A stretch of DNA of 64,000 bases from Streptomyces noursei ATCC 11455 (GCF_001704275.1 NZ_CP011533.1:124001-188000), one strand, 5' to 3'; shown: positions 8,557 to 16,510, counted from the first letter of the stretch. Notes: a model not told the origin generated them from the letters alone. Numbers and translations: made by a program.

Positions 8557-9147
8557 TCACCTGCGGGCAGCCGGCGGTTCCACTGGCTGATTCGTGACCG
8601 CGAACGCCAGGTGCAGCGAACGCTCTGGCGTATCGACGTCATGGGGGACGCCTCGGGGTAGGACTAGCACGTCACCGACCCGGGTGACCATCTCCGTCGG
8701 ACCGTCTTCCGAGGCCGTCCACACGCGCCACCTCTTCGCCCCCTCCAACTGCACGATGACCCCGTCCCAGTCGTCGTAGTGACGGCCCAGGGAGCTGTAC
8801 CCGGCCTGCGAGGCATACGCAGCACAGGTAACGCGCCGCCCCAACGCCAACTCGATGGACCGCGAGGCGAGACGGATCCAGTCGACATGAACGTGCAGGT
8901 TCTCGTAGGACCGGGTCCGAGGGAGAGCCACAGCAGCGTCGTCTGCCGAGACGCGCTGAAAGACCGCGCCGTCGATCAGGGTCACCGGGACCCTTCCGAC
9001 GGGCAGTTCCAAGGAAGAGAGCCACGATGCACTGAACGCATCACGCACATGACACGTGGACGGTTGCGAACACACCAGCGGCACAGCGACCGTGTTGAGC
9101 CGTATCCTGAAGGCGAAGGCTGCTGCGGACAAGGCAGTTACTGTCAT
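8557..9147 (-). CDS. JmjC/cupin-type Fe(II)/2-oxoglutarate oxygenase
   Basis: 196 residues from the ATG at 9147. Metal-binding HxD (His123-Asp125 in GRHYDDWD), distal His169 (LPRGVPHDV) and Lys138 (EGAKRWRVW, a candidate 2-oxoglutarate contact) are all present, so the active site looks intact. It resembles bacterial JmjC/ROXA-like hydroxylases that act on proteins or peptides. Before the IS at 9162-10046 inserted, this gene followed the 85-aa gene by only about 13 bp. It converges on the lasso genes, so a peptide-hydroxylating tailoring role is possible (compare the 2OG oxygenase of canucin); the partner could instead be the 85-aa protein. Confidence 0.75.
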   Translation of the reverse strand: MTVTALSAAAFAFRIRLNTVAVPLVCSQPSTCHVRDAFSASWLSSLELPVGRVPVTLIDGAVFQRVSADDAAVALPRTRSYENLHVHVDWIRLASRSIELALGRRVTCAAYASQAGYSSLGRHYDDWDGVIVQLEGAKRWRVWTASEDGPTEMVTRVGDVLVLPRGVPHDVDTPERSLHLAFAVTNQPVEPPAARR

Positions 9148-9161
9148 CGTTTCGGCCTTAA

Positions 9162-10046
9162 GAGGTCCTAACAGAAGTGGTTGATCATGTGACTGTTGGT
9201 CTATCCGGTCGTTGGTCTGGTCGTGGGGAAACGTCAGTCGCGGCCGTGGATCGTGTCGGATGAACTGTGGGCCCTGATCGAGCCGTTGCTGCCCAAGCCG
9301 GGGCCGAAGCTGGTCGAGGGGCGGCCGAGGGTGCCGGACCGGCAGGCGTTGTGCGGGATCCTTTTCGTGCTGCACACCGGCATCCAGTGGGAGTTCCTGC
9401 CGCAGGAGCTGGGCTTCGGTTCGGGTATGACCTGCTGGCGGCGGCTGGCCGCGTGGAACGAGGCCGGGGTGTGGGATCAGCTGCATGTGCTGCTGTTGAA
9501 GAAGCTGCGGTCGGCGAAGAAGCTGGACTGGTCGCGGGCGGTGATCGACTCCTCCCATGTGCGGGCGGCCCGCAGGGGCCCAAAAGCGGTCCCAGCCCGG
9601 TCGATCGCGCACGGCCGGGCAGTAAGCACCACGTCGTCACCGATGCCCAGGGCATCCCGCTCGCGGTGTCGCTGACTGGCGGCAACCGCAACGACGTCAC
9701 CCAGCTCCTGCCCCTGCTCGACAAGATCCCCGCCGTCGCCGGGGTTGTCGGCCGGCCCCGGCACCGGCCCGACGCGCTGTTCGCCGACCGCGGCTACGAC
9801 CACGACAAGTACCGGCGCCTGCTGTGGCAGCGCGGAATCCGTCCCGTGATCGCGAGACGAGGCGAGCCACACGGCTCCGGCCTGGGCATCTTCCGGTATG
9901 TCGTCGAACGAACGATCGCCTGGCTGCACGGCTTCCGTCGCCTGCGCATCCGGTGGGAGCGACGGGACGACATCCATGAAGCCTTCCTCGGGCTCGCCAC
10001 ATGTCTCATCACCTACAGACATGTCCGACGCCTTTGTTAGGACCTC
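9162..10046 (+). mobile_element. IS5-family insertion sequence (885 bp, IS427-like)
   Basis: Inverted repeats GAGGTCCTAACA at both ends, with TAA duplicated at 9159-9161 and 10047-10049. Removing it restores a compact reverse-strand gene pair: the 85-aa gene with its TAA stop, then the JmjC gene. The transposase is encoded in two frames. Confidence 0.93.
9196..10040 (+). CDS. IS5-family transposase made by -1 frameshift
   Basis: OrfA (to 9675; first catalytic Asp in VIDSSHVRAA) and OrfB (to 10040; GGNRNDVTQLLPLL, then FADRGYDHDKYRR and YVVERTIAWLHGFRR with the catalytic Glu) are in -1 relation. The slippery heptamer C CCA AAA is correctly phased in OrfA near 9579-9585. Slipping there joins GPK to SGPSPVDR in OrfB. 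The start is TTG 9196 or a nearby GTG. Confidence 0.88.
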
Positions 10047-10303
10047 TAAGAGCCCATGAGGTGCCGAAGACGGTCGTCCTTGTCCGGAAGAGGGTAGTAC
10101 TTGCTGAGCTGTGGGTCACCTGGTGTTGCTTGAAGAGCGGCGTCGAGCGCCAACTCTTCGGCCAGACGCAGCTCGTGCGGGGAGAGCCAGTTCCCGAGGA
10201 CCTGCTTGACCGGGTGCTGCTGCAGCAGCTGAGTGGCCTGAAGGAGCAACTCCGGTTCCTGCTCGGTCGGCTTGGTCATGGTCTGTTCCACAATGATCTC
10301 CAT
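10046..10303 (-). CDS. 85-aa small protein, unknown; partner of JmjC gene
   Basis: A short acidic/helical protein: Gln/Leu-rich first half (LLLQATQLLQQHP), a middle LSPHELRLAEELALDAAL, and a polar tail (SKYYPLPDKDDRLRHLMGS). Two starts are possible (ATG 10303 or the internal MTKPTEQ). The stop was TAA before the IS inserted and is now TAG at the IS edge. Its original tight spacing to the JmjC gene suggests a common transcript and perhaps an enzyme-substrate pair. I do not recognise the family. Confidence 0.6.
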   Translation of the reverse strand: MEIIVEQTMTKPTEQEPELLLQATQLLQQHPVKQVLGNWLSPHELRLAEELALDAALQATPGDPQLSKYYPLPDKDDRLRHLMGS

Positions 10304-10435
10304 GGTGGTTGAGAGAGGGAGAGAGTTTGGCCGCTGCTGACATCCCTGTGCAGGCGGCGGCCGGCGGGCGTGGGCTTCTGCCCATTGCTGGCTCCACGCC
10401 CAGTTCTTGGTCCGCGATATCGCGGTAGGCGACCG

Positions 10436-11359
10436 TCAGGCGGCCACGGGTTCGCTGTGGCTTAGCGCACGTCGAAGGCCGCTGAGGCTGAACGTCGCCA
10501 CGACCGGACGGTGGTTGGACGCCTCACGGATATCGTCGTCGACGACGACTTCCAGACTGACCAGGGCTGCGGCCACCTGCGGGGTGGCGTAGATCCGATC
10601 AATGCGTTGCATGCTCCCCTGGTCGGTTCGCCAGAGCGAGGAGGTCGGTGTGAGGGCACTGGATTGCCCCAGGCCAGTAGCGGCGTAGTGCCCCAGTTCA
10701 GCGAAGATTGGGTGGCCCGTCTTCCCGCCGGCGAGGACACGGTCCGGCTGCGTGTCGGAGACCCGCTCGCCGAGCCAGTCCACGGTGCGGTGCTCGTAGT
10801 GCGTCCGGTCAGCGACCTGGTCCCAGTTCGGTAGGGACGCGGCCTCCTCCTGGTTGTGGGGGTAGGAGTTGCAGTCGCCCCCGATGATCGCCGCCATGCC
10901 CGGCTTACCCAGAGTGGTCAGCCGACGTGCCTCTTTCAGCCGCTGGTCGGGATCGAAGCTGCACATGTGGAAAGAAGCGAGGCTCAACTTCTTCGGTGCG
11001 CCCTTGAGCCGCACGACGGGGTTGCAGATCGGGTGCCACATCGCCGTCCTGTGCTCGAAGTACGCGGTCGGCTCGAACAGGTTCGGGTCGACGTAGACCC
11101 CGGTGGGGTTGGCGGACTCAGGGGTCGCGGCGGCGAGGAACGGGAAGTGCCCGCCAAGGCGTGCCGCCTCTGACCAGACAGCGTGTCCCCCGTACATGGA
11201 GGCTCGGGTCAGCTCCTGGCGCAACAAGATATGTGGGCGTAGGTCGGCCAGAACATCCATCGCCAAGTGCCACCGATGGTCAGAGCCGTCGCTGTTTATG
11301 CCGTTGTGCTCCACGTTCCACGAAACAACACGTATCTCATCATTGTTGGTTGTACTCAA
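10436..11359 (-). CDS. Endonuclease/exonuclease/phosphatase (EEP) family protein 1
   Basis: 307 residues from the TTG at 11359, supported by AAGGGGG 6 nt upstream; the frame extends upstream but without a ribosome site. EEP landmarks are in order: VVSWNVEHNG, LLRQELTRAS, GGDCNSYP, and the terminal SNHRPVVATF, corresponding to the Asn, Glu, Asp-Asn and catalytic His motifs. The substrate (DNA, RNA or a phosphoester) cannot be told. It is the second member of a duplicated DUF5999-EEP arrangement with the gene pair upstream. Confidence 0.82.
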   Translation of the reverse strand: MSTTNNDEIRVVSWNVEHNGINSDGSDHRWHLAMDVLADLRPHILLRQELTRASMYGGHAVWSEAARLGGHFPFLAAATPESANPTGVYVDPNLFEPTAYFEHRTAMWHPICNPVVRLKGAPKKLSLASFHMCSFDPDQRLKEARRLTTLGKPGMAAIIGGDCNSYPHNQEEAASLPNWDQVADRTHYEHRTVDWLGERVSDTQPDRVLAGGKTGHPIFAELGHYAATGLGQSSALTPTSSLWRTDQGSMQRIDRIYATPQVAAALVSLEVVVDDDIREASNHRPVVATFSLSGLRRALSHSEPVAA

Positions 11360-11453
11360 CAGTGCCCCCTTGGGGTTGTGCGGTCGGGTGATACCTGGGG
11401 CAGGCGGAATGGCCCGCCTGCGGTCGGGGAACAGTGAGGCCCGGCTGCCGCGT

Positions 11454-11585
11454 TCACGCCGCGGCGGATACCAGCGAGCCGGGGCGGTGTGGAGCAATGA
11501 CCTGCCCGTCCGGCAGTAGTTCACCGGCGTCCTCGACGAGGAGCAGGACGCCGTTGCACAGCAGAGCCCTTCTCTGCACCTTCAT
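11454..11585 (-). CDS. Small DUF5999-like protein (43 aa), truncated paralogue
   Basis: ATG at 11585 overlaps the stop of EEP 2 (TGATG). The product MKVQRRALLCNGVLLLVEDA continues with GELLPDGQVIAPH, clearly matching the C-terminal half of the DUF5999 protein encoded at 12421-12609 (LLCNGVVLFDDTGELLPNG). The N-terminal Cys pair is missing. It precedes EEP 1 as its full-length paralogue precedes EEP 2. Confidence 0.65.
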   Translation of the reverse strand: MKVQRRALLCNGVLLLVEDAGELLPDGQVIAPHRPGSLVSAAA

Positions 11586-12439
11586 CACCGTCCCATCTCC
11601 ACGTCGATCACCGCGGGCAGGTGATCCGAGACTTTGCGAGCCTGGGGTGTGTCGTGGGTGTAATACGACTTCACCGACAAGTCGTTTACGAGGGCGTAGT
11701 CCAAGCTCCAGGGCACGGGCTCGGTTTCGTAGTAGTAGCCGACGGTTGCTGTCCTGTGCTCGCCGGTAAGCGCCTGCGGGTCCTCCCAGCCGGATCTGAG
11801 AAGTACCTGGAGGGCCCGGCGGTCCGCACCGCCGAACTCCCCGTTTCCCAAGACGAGGCGGTACCGCGAGTGCATGTTCGCGGGGATGAGAGACCAGCTC
11901 GCTGGCTCACGATCGGGCACGTTCAAGTCCCCCAGCAGCATCGCGCGGGGTGGTGCACCGGGGAACTTCCCGCCGTAGTCGGTCATCCAGCGTGCCTCGC
12001 GCAGGCGTGTATCGCCGTCCGTGTAGCTGAGGTGGGTGGCGAGGACGAGAAAGTCGCGCTGGTCGTCGTGCTCTTCGACGGGGCGAAGCCGGGCTCGGAT
12101 CAGAGCGTGATGGAATACGTCCCTCCCCAAGATCGCCCTGCCCATGAGCCGCAGCTTGGACGGCCGGTACAACAAAGCGGTGTGATTCTGGACGGGGGGC
12201 GTGCCCAGCCGGGAACGGACCATGGCCACGGGCTGGAGGCCCAAGGTGTGCGCCATCCACCACAGGCGTCCCTCGTTGTCCTCGTCCCACCGGTTGCACT
12301 CCGGCAGGCACACGATGTCGGCATCGATCTCGGAGAGGATTTCCGCCTGACGACCGAGGCGCGTCTCGTCGGCGCCGTCCAGTCCGCCGAGAAACAGGTT
12401 CCACGTCACTGCCCGCAGGTTCACGCCGCCTCCGCCCAT
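11585..12439 (-). CDS. EEP family protein 2
   Basis: About 280 residues with AVTWNLFLGG, CLPECNRWDE, LLGDLNVPD and SDHLPAVIDV, so all EEP catalytic motifs are present. It begins at ATG 12439 or, more likely, at GTG 12424, which overlaps the DUF5999 stop as GTGA. It is only distantly similar to EEP 1. The coupling to a small Cys-containing protein on both sides suggests a functional unit. Confidence 0.82.
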   Translation of the reverse strand: MGGGGVNLRAVTWNLFLGGLDGADETRLGRQAEILSEIDADIVCLPECNRWDEDNEGRLWWMAHTLGLQPVAMVRSRLGTPPVQNHTALLYRPSKLRLMGRAILGRDVFHHALIRARLRPVEEHDDQRDFLVLATHLSYTDGDTRLREARWMTDYGGKFPGAPPRAMLLGDLNVPDREPASWSLIPANMHSRYRLVLGNGEFGGADRRALQVLLRSGWEDPQALTGEHRTATVGYYYETEPVPWSLDYALVNDLSVKSYYTHDTPQARKVSDHLPAVIDVEMGR

Positions 12440-12609
12440 CGGCGCGGTTCGATGGTCTGCCCATTGGGCAGCAGCTCACCGGTGTCGTCGAAGAGCACGA
12501 CGCCGTTGCACAACAGGCACCAGCCCTGCTCCGGGTGGTACGCCGCCAGTTGGGCGGCTTCCCGGTCGGTGGAGTCAGCTGACGGGCATGGCGGTTGGTG
12601 CGTACACAT
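12421..12609 (-). CDS. DUF5999 family small protein (62 aa)
   Basis: Starts MCTHQPPCPSADSTDREAAQ and contains GWCLLCNGVVLFDDTGELLP. Four Cys in two pairs suggest metal binding. DUF5999 proteins are common in Streptomyces and of unknown function. It overlaps EEP 2 by a few bases. Confidence 0.75.
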   Translation of the reverse strand: MCTHQPPCPSADSTDREAAQLAAYHPEQGWCLLCNGVVLFDDTGELLPNGQTIEPRRWAEAA

Positions 12610-12790
12610 GGGATCCCCTACGGGGTAGATGCCGAGAATGATGAGGGCCACTGCCGGGGCCGCCGCCTTCGTCAACGGGGGTGTCGGCCGGAGGTGCGGC
12701 GCCGACCCTGAGGGCGCCGCACCTGCCCTTCCTCCCGTGGACCGTTGTGCAGGGCCCGGCCCTATAGGAAGGAACACAACGGCACAGTGT

Positions 12791-12880
12791 TCAGGAGTAG
12801 GTACGGCCGCAATTTGGGCAATAGGCGGTACCTCCGGTGCGCTCAAGCTGTGCACCGCATGCCTGACAAACGTCCATCAT
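12791..12880 (-). CDS. 29-aa zinc-ribbon microprotein
   Basis: MMDVCQACGAQLERTGG followed by TAYCPNCGRTYS: two CxxC knuckles 14 residues apart make a minimal zinc ribbon. AAGGGAAG lies upstream of the ATG pair. It heads the small-gene run towards DUF5999 and EEP 2. Zinc-ribbon microproteins may recruit or stabilise partner enzymes; here the role is unknown. Confidence 0.6.
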   Translation of the reverse strand: MMDVCQACGAQLERTGGTAYCPNCGRTYS

Positions 12881-13127
12881 TCACTTCCCTTGGGTTTTCC
12901 GAGGTTGATCGGCAAGGACCCCCTCGGTGGCGAGTAGAACCCGGCGCGAGGTAGGTCCGCCGGGGGCTGTGGGCGGCCTTCCGGCCGCGGGTAGGACGTT
13001 GCCCCTCATGCCTGCAATGCGGGGTGTGCTTTCTCGATGGCGCCAGCCAGCTCGGCGGCGGCCAACGATGAGGCAACGCCGAGGACGACGTCTGGGGCTG
13101 GCCCGAGGGGTCTCGCTTGCAGGGAGA

Positions 13128-13724
13128 TCAGTGAGCGACGGGGCGCAGGATGATCCAGGCCACACCGCTGTGGTCCTGGCGCCTGACCTGCCATCCCTCG
13201 CAGAGCACGTCGATCTCGTGGGGAGTCATTTGGCCGGTTTGAAGAGGGTGTTCGCTGATGGGGACAACCAGGTAGACATGACCGCCGGGAGCGAGCCATA
13301 GGTCACGCACCTGGCGCAGCCAGTGGACGGGTTTCGAGAGGAAGGGGACCAGCGTGCGAGCAACGACTAGATCAACGCCATGACGGGGCAGCCCAGGAGG
13401 CACACCGGCCTCCAGGTCAGCGTCCAGATACCTCAGCTGGGGTCCGTACCCTTCGGCGCGGGCCACGTCCAGGGAACACGAGGAGTGGTCGATCGCCGTG
13501 ACGTTGTATCCAAGGCGGCGAAGGCGCCGGCTGAAGTGGCCGAGCCCACAGCCGGCATCGACGGCGACCCGACCGTAGTGGCCCGAGGTGGCCGCTACAA
13601 GGAAGCGCATCTCGTCCGCGCCGATCTCGTAGGGGACATACCCTAGGCGCGCCATGGCGTCCCAGAGGACCGGTGAGACCGGACGTCCCTGAAGTGTGCC
13701 TGCTGACGGCTCGTCCCTGTGCAC
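13128..13724 (-). CDS. Class I SAM-dependent methyltransferase
   Basis: 198 residues starting at GTG 13724, preceded by AAAGG. Motif I is VAVDAGCGLG (residues 53-62), then VTAIDHSSCSLDVA (motif II acidic residue), YLDADLEAG and VDLVVARTLVPFL. It has the methyltransferase_11/25 fold but no substrate clue. It lies in the reverse-strand block with the EEP and small-protein genes. Confidence 0.82.
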   Translation of the reverse strand: MHRDEPSAGTLQGRPVSPVLWDAMARLGYVPYEIGADEMRFLVAATSGHYGRVAVDAGCGLGHFSRRLRRLGYNVTAIDHSSCSLDVARAEGYGPQLRYLDADLEAGVPPGLPRHGVDLVVARTLVPFLSKPVHWLRQVRDLWLAPGGHVYLVVPISEHPLQTGQMTPHEIDVLCEGWQVRRQDHSGVAWIILRPVAH

Positions 13725-13742
13725 CGCTGACCTTTCGTCGTG

Positions 13743-13913
13743 TTACTGCGAGAACCCGTACGCCGCCGCCAGCTCGACCTGCTGGGGTTGCGGCAGGCCG
13801 AGCTGGCGGGGCTGGGCACCGGGGATGGTGGTGCCCGGTCTGGTGCCTCCCGGTGACCGGTGTCTGATCACCGAGCGATCGGGAGGGGCTGGAGAGGGGG
13901 CCGGCCACCGCAT
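13743..13913 (-). CDS. Possible small Pro/Gln-rich peptide (56 aa)
   Basis: An ATG at 13913 opens a short frame ending PQPQQVELAAAYGFSQ just 18 bp before the methyltransferase start. There is no convincing ribosome site. The interval would otherwise be empty, and the frame is collinear with the downstream gene, but coding status is uncertain. Confidence 0.25.
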   Translation of the reverse strand: MRWPAPSPAPPDRSVIRHRSPGGTRPGTTIPGAQPRQLGLPQPQQVELAAAYGFSQ

Positions 13914-14061
13914 CCTCAACAGCGGCGGCCGGGAACCCTCCGCTAGACCAGGGCGGAAGGTTCGCTCGCGCGATAGCTCACCGGGTGGAGAGCCTCCGCT
14001 CGGCCCGCGAGCCCCAGCGGTCAGCCTGCTGCCGCGCAGGGTGACCGGTCTCAAGGCGCCG

Positions 14062-14229
14062 CTAGCGGCGGATCGAGAGGTATACGTCAATCAGCCAGGC
14101 GGCCACGGCTCCGACCACCAGGAGGGCACCAACGGCCTGCCAAGGAGGAATACCCTCGCGATCAAGGACCTGGAGGGGGTGTCGGAACGCCCTTCGCAGA
14201 CGCGGAAATTGCGCATCGTTGAGCAACAT
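14062..14229 (-). CDS. Small single-pass membrane protein (55 aa)
   Basis: ATG at 14229 with GGAGAA 5 nt upstream. The N-terminal half is basic (PRLRRAFRHPLQ), then one hydrophobic segment (QAVGALLVVGAVAAWLIDVY) and a short basic tail. Topology is probably N-in. It overlaps the 3' half of the frame at 14091-14594; here the ribosome site and membrane segment favour this frame. Confidence 0.5.
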   Translation of the reverse strand: MLLNDAQFPRLRRAFRHPLQVLDREGIPPWQAVGALLVVGAVAAWLIDVYLSIRR

Positions 14230-14594
14230 GACTTCTCCAAGAAGCTTTCAGCAAAGAACAGTTCGTTCAAGCGTTGCCTGGGCGGTACCGCCCCCGCACG
14301 ACGCGGTCTCCACCACCATCGGCGATTCGACGACGCGTTCATGCGAAGGGCGAGGATCCTCCCGACCCTTAGTCTTCGCACGGCATTCCCAGCCGCGATC
14401 AGTTCGTCGAGCCACCCTGTTGCTCTGACCCGATCCCCTTCGGCCATGCCGACGGCAAGACTCCGCAGGTCCTGACGGATCCAGGTGACGGCACGGCCGG
14501 GGTACGAGACAAGACAGCTCTCGCCTACCGCCATGCAGTCGCTGTCAGGGCGGAGACAGGCCCTGTAGCACCGGTATCTCGACAGCGAACTCAC
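14091..14594 (-). CDS. Hypothetical protein coupled to the upstream gene (C-terminus uncertain)
   Basis: GTG at 14594 overlaps the stop of the upstream gene as GTGA, a strong sign of translation. The first ~85 residues (SLSRYRCYRACL, then TWIRQDLRSLAVGMAEGDRV) look coding. The frame then overlaps the membrane-protein gene by 139 bp, so a frameshift near 14250 may have extended it past its natural end. No family recognised. Confidence 0.4.
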   Translation of the reverse strand: MSSLSRYRCYRACLRPDSDCMAVGESCLVSYPGRAVTWIRQDLRSLAVGMAEGDRVRATGWLDELIAAGNAVRRLRVGRILALRMNASSNRRWWWRPRRAGAVPPRQRLNELFFAESFLEKSCCSTMRNFRVCEGRSDTPSRSLIARVFLLGRPLVPSWWSEPWPPG

Positions 14595-15067
14595 GGCGGC
14601 CCTCCAGGCCAATCCGTCAGGCGACACACCAGCTTGAACAGGGCATCGGGATCGACGTACTGCTGAACCGCCGTCGGGTGCGACTCCCAACGCACGGGCA
14701 CCGTCGCCCACCCCCGAAGAGCGGGCACCGCCACGTACTCGCGCCACTGCACCCCGTGGGCAAACACGCCCGGCGGCCAATGAAACGACTCGGCCGTGCC
14801 CGGCGGAACGATGAAGAGCACGTCCTGCCCCGACGACGCGACCCGCACGAGGATCGGGCCCGCGTTCCCCTTGGCAGCCGCTATCAGCTCCTCAGAGACC
14901 TGCGCGCCCCTGTCACCTGGGATGCGCACGACATCGATCGCAATGCCGGTTCCATGCGATCGATGCCCGGCCTGCGGCACCCACGTAGGCCGGTAGGGGA
15001 ACTTGCTCGCCGACGTCAACTCGGCTGCTGACGCCAGCTCTTCAGGGAACGACGATTCGCTGGACAT
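14591..15067 (-). CDS. Hypothetical protein, possibly primase/polymerase-N-like
   Basis: 158 residues from ATG 15067. Segments AIDVVRIPGDRGAQVSEEL, GPILVRVASSGQDVLFIVPP and YVAVPALRG resemble the streptomycete bifunctional DNA primase/polymerase N-terminal-like proteins, which include members without a primase active site. The similarity is weak by eye. It shares a divergent control region with the XRE gene at 15191. Confidence 0.5.
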   Translation of the reverse strand: MSSESSFPEELASAAELTSASKFPYRPTWVPQAGHRSHGTGIAIDVVRIPGDRGAQVSEELIAAAKGNAGPILVRVASSGQDVLFIVPPGTAESFHWPPGVFAHGVQWREYVAVPALRGWATVPVRWESHPTAVQQYVDPDALFKLVCRLTDWPGGPP

Positions 15068-15104
15068 GGATGAAGCCTCGCCTGACCGCGGTAGCGTTGG
15101 CACC

Positions 15105-15165
15105 GTCCACGACCGTCCAAACCTGCGACTGACAAGGCGAGTTGTTCCGATGGACGGCCATGGAC
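15105..15165. promoter_or_regulatory. Inverted GTCCA repeats in divergent promoter
   Basis: GTCCACGACCGTCCA (15105-15119) and TGGACGGCCATGGAC (15151-15165) are inverted copies matching at 13 of 15 positions, each holding two GTCCA half-sites 10 bp apart (one helical turn). The pair sits between the primase-like gene and the XRE regulator. It is a likely autoregulatory operator; this is inference. Confidence 0.5.
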
Positions 15166-15190
15166 AGTCAAGGAAGGTAGGCATGGATCC

Positions 15191-16036
15191 ATGCGAGAAG
15201 ACACCAATCCCAGCGATGACGAGGCGCTGGACGACGACGTTCCCCTCACCAGGAAGATCCTCGCACTTCAGCAACTTAGGCTGAGGAAACTGAGGGGCCT
15301 GACGCAGGAAGAACTGGCGGATCTAGCGAAGTATTCCGTCACCCAGGTCCGAGGCGTCGAAAGGGGAAGGCGCAAGGCCACCCGCAGCTATATCGAAGCC
15401 ATCGACGCGGCACTCAACGCAGAGGGGCTGCTTATCGCCACAGCGCAGGACCTGATCGACAAGTCCAAATTCCCAGAATGGTTTGAGGAGTTCGCCCAGA
15501 CAGAGAGGGCCGCCCGTCGGCTCTACAGCTACTCCGCCCACGCCATCGATGGGCTCTTGCAGACCAAAGAGCACGCCCACGCGGTGACGAGCGCCTACGT
15601 GCCAACGCTTGACGACGACCGGGTGGAAGAACTGGTAGTCGCTCGACTCGAACGACAAGCACTGCTGACCAGGAAGCCACAACCGACGCTCGGGTTTGTA
15701 CTGGAACAGGTAGTCCTCGAACGTCCCATCGGGGGGCGCGACGTGCATCAACGCCAACTTGAGCACCTCATCCGATGCGCAGAGATGCGCAACGTCTCAA
15801 TACAGGTACTTGAGACCAACATGGTCACGCACGTCGGCCTCGACGGGCCGATGACACTCCTGGAGACACCAGAGGGCCAGACACTTGGGTACGTTGAGGT
15901 ACAAGGCGTGAGTCAGATCATCGCTGCACCTGTGTGGGTCGGCGACCTGGAACAACGGTATGGGATCATCCGATCGCAGGCACTGAGTCCTGAGAGGTCC
16001 CTCGGCTTCATCAAGGAACTGGTAGGAGCACTATGA
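15191..16036 (+). CDS. XRE-family regulator with DUF5753 (Scr1-like)
   Basis: 281 residues. N-terminal Xre HTH (LRKLRGLTQEELADLAKYS, then VRGVERGRRKATR), C-terminal DUF5753 ligand/partner domain (GLLQTKEHAHAVTSAYVP, later LGYVEVQG). This family is paired with a downstream DUF397 gene throughout Streptomyces and behaves like a toxin-antitoxin-related or developmental regulator. The stop overlaps the DUF397 ATG (ATGA). Confidence 0.88.
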   Translation: MREDTNPSDDEALDDDVPLTRKILALQQLRLRKLRGLTQEELADLAKYSVTQVRGVERGRRKATRSYIEAIDAALNAEGLLIATAQDLIDKSKFPEWFEEFAQTERAARRLYSYSAHAIDGLLQTKEHAHAVTSAYVPTLDDDRVEELVVARLERQALLTRKPQPTLGFVLEQVVLERPIGGRDVHQRQLEHLIRCAEMRNVSIQVLETNMVTHVGLDGPMTLLETPEGQTLGYVEVQGVSQIIAAPVWVGDLEQRYGIIRSQALSPERSLGFIKELVGAL

Positions 16037-16242
16037 CAACCGATACCGCCACACCCGGAAGGGCCCTGGTGTGGCACAAGTCCAGCTACAGCGGCAATGC
16101 AGGCGGCCAGTGCGTCGAGGTCGCCACGGCCTGCAGCGTGATCCACGTCCGCGACTCGAAATCCCCTAACGGCCCTCGAATTACGACTTCGGGCCCGAGT
16201 TGGGCCAACTTCCTCGAATACGCCGCAAGCCGCTCAGTGTGA
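16033..16242 (+). CDS. DUF397 protein
   Basis: 69 residues with the diagnostic WHKSSYSGNAGGQCVEVA and VIHVRDSKSPNGP motifs. It is translationally coupled to the XRE/DUF5753 gene and followed at once by a strong terminator. Confidence 0.9.
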   Translation: MTTDTATPGRALVWHKSSYSGNAGGQCVEVATACSVIHVRDSKSPNGPRITTSGPSWANFLEYAASRSV

Positions 16243-16249
16243 CGCAGCT

Positions 16250-16286
16250 GTGGCCCCCCAGCCAGACGAATTGGCTGGGGGCCCAC
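16250..16286 (+). terminator. Rho-independent terminator after DUF397
   Basis: GTGGCCCCCCAGCCA and TGGCTGGGGGCCCAC pair at 14 of 15 positions around a 7-nt loop, 8 bp after the DUF397 stop. Downstream T enrichment is weak, as is common in streptomycetes. Confidence 0.75.
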
Positions 16287-16304
16287 GCTTTCAGAGTATC
16301 TGCT

Positions 16305-16510
16305 GCGATGGTTCAGACGATGCCGACTCGGCCGTGCGGCGGTCGTCAACTGGCGCCGCCGTCACAGCGGTCTCGACGCCACCGGCGGCACTGAGGAGAG
16401 CCCTACCTTCCCCCGCGCGACCGCCGAGCGGTGGCTGCGCGCCCGCGGCAAGCTCCCCCGGACCACTCCGACCGAGCCCGCCACCCTGGTCTTCGAGGGC
16501 GGACAGACGA
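16305..16510 (+). pseudogene. Remnant of an HTH/DNA-methylase-type specificity segment
   Basis: One frame reads RAAVVNWRRRHSGLDATGGT, then SPTFPRATAERWLRARGKL, a pattern seen in the DNA-binding region of streptomycete DNA methylases and AlpA-like proteins. There is no start and the frame breaks near 16540, where the cas3 remnant begins in another phase. It looks like a deletion junction between two genes. Confidence 0.35.
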
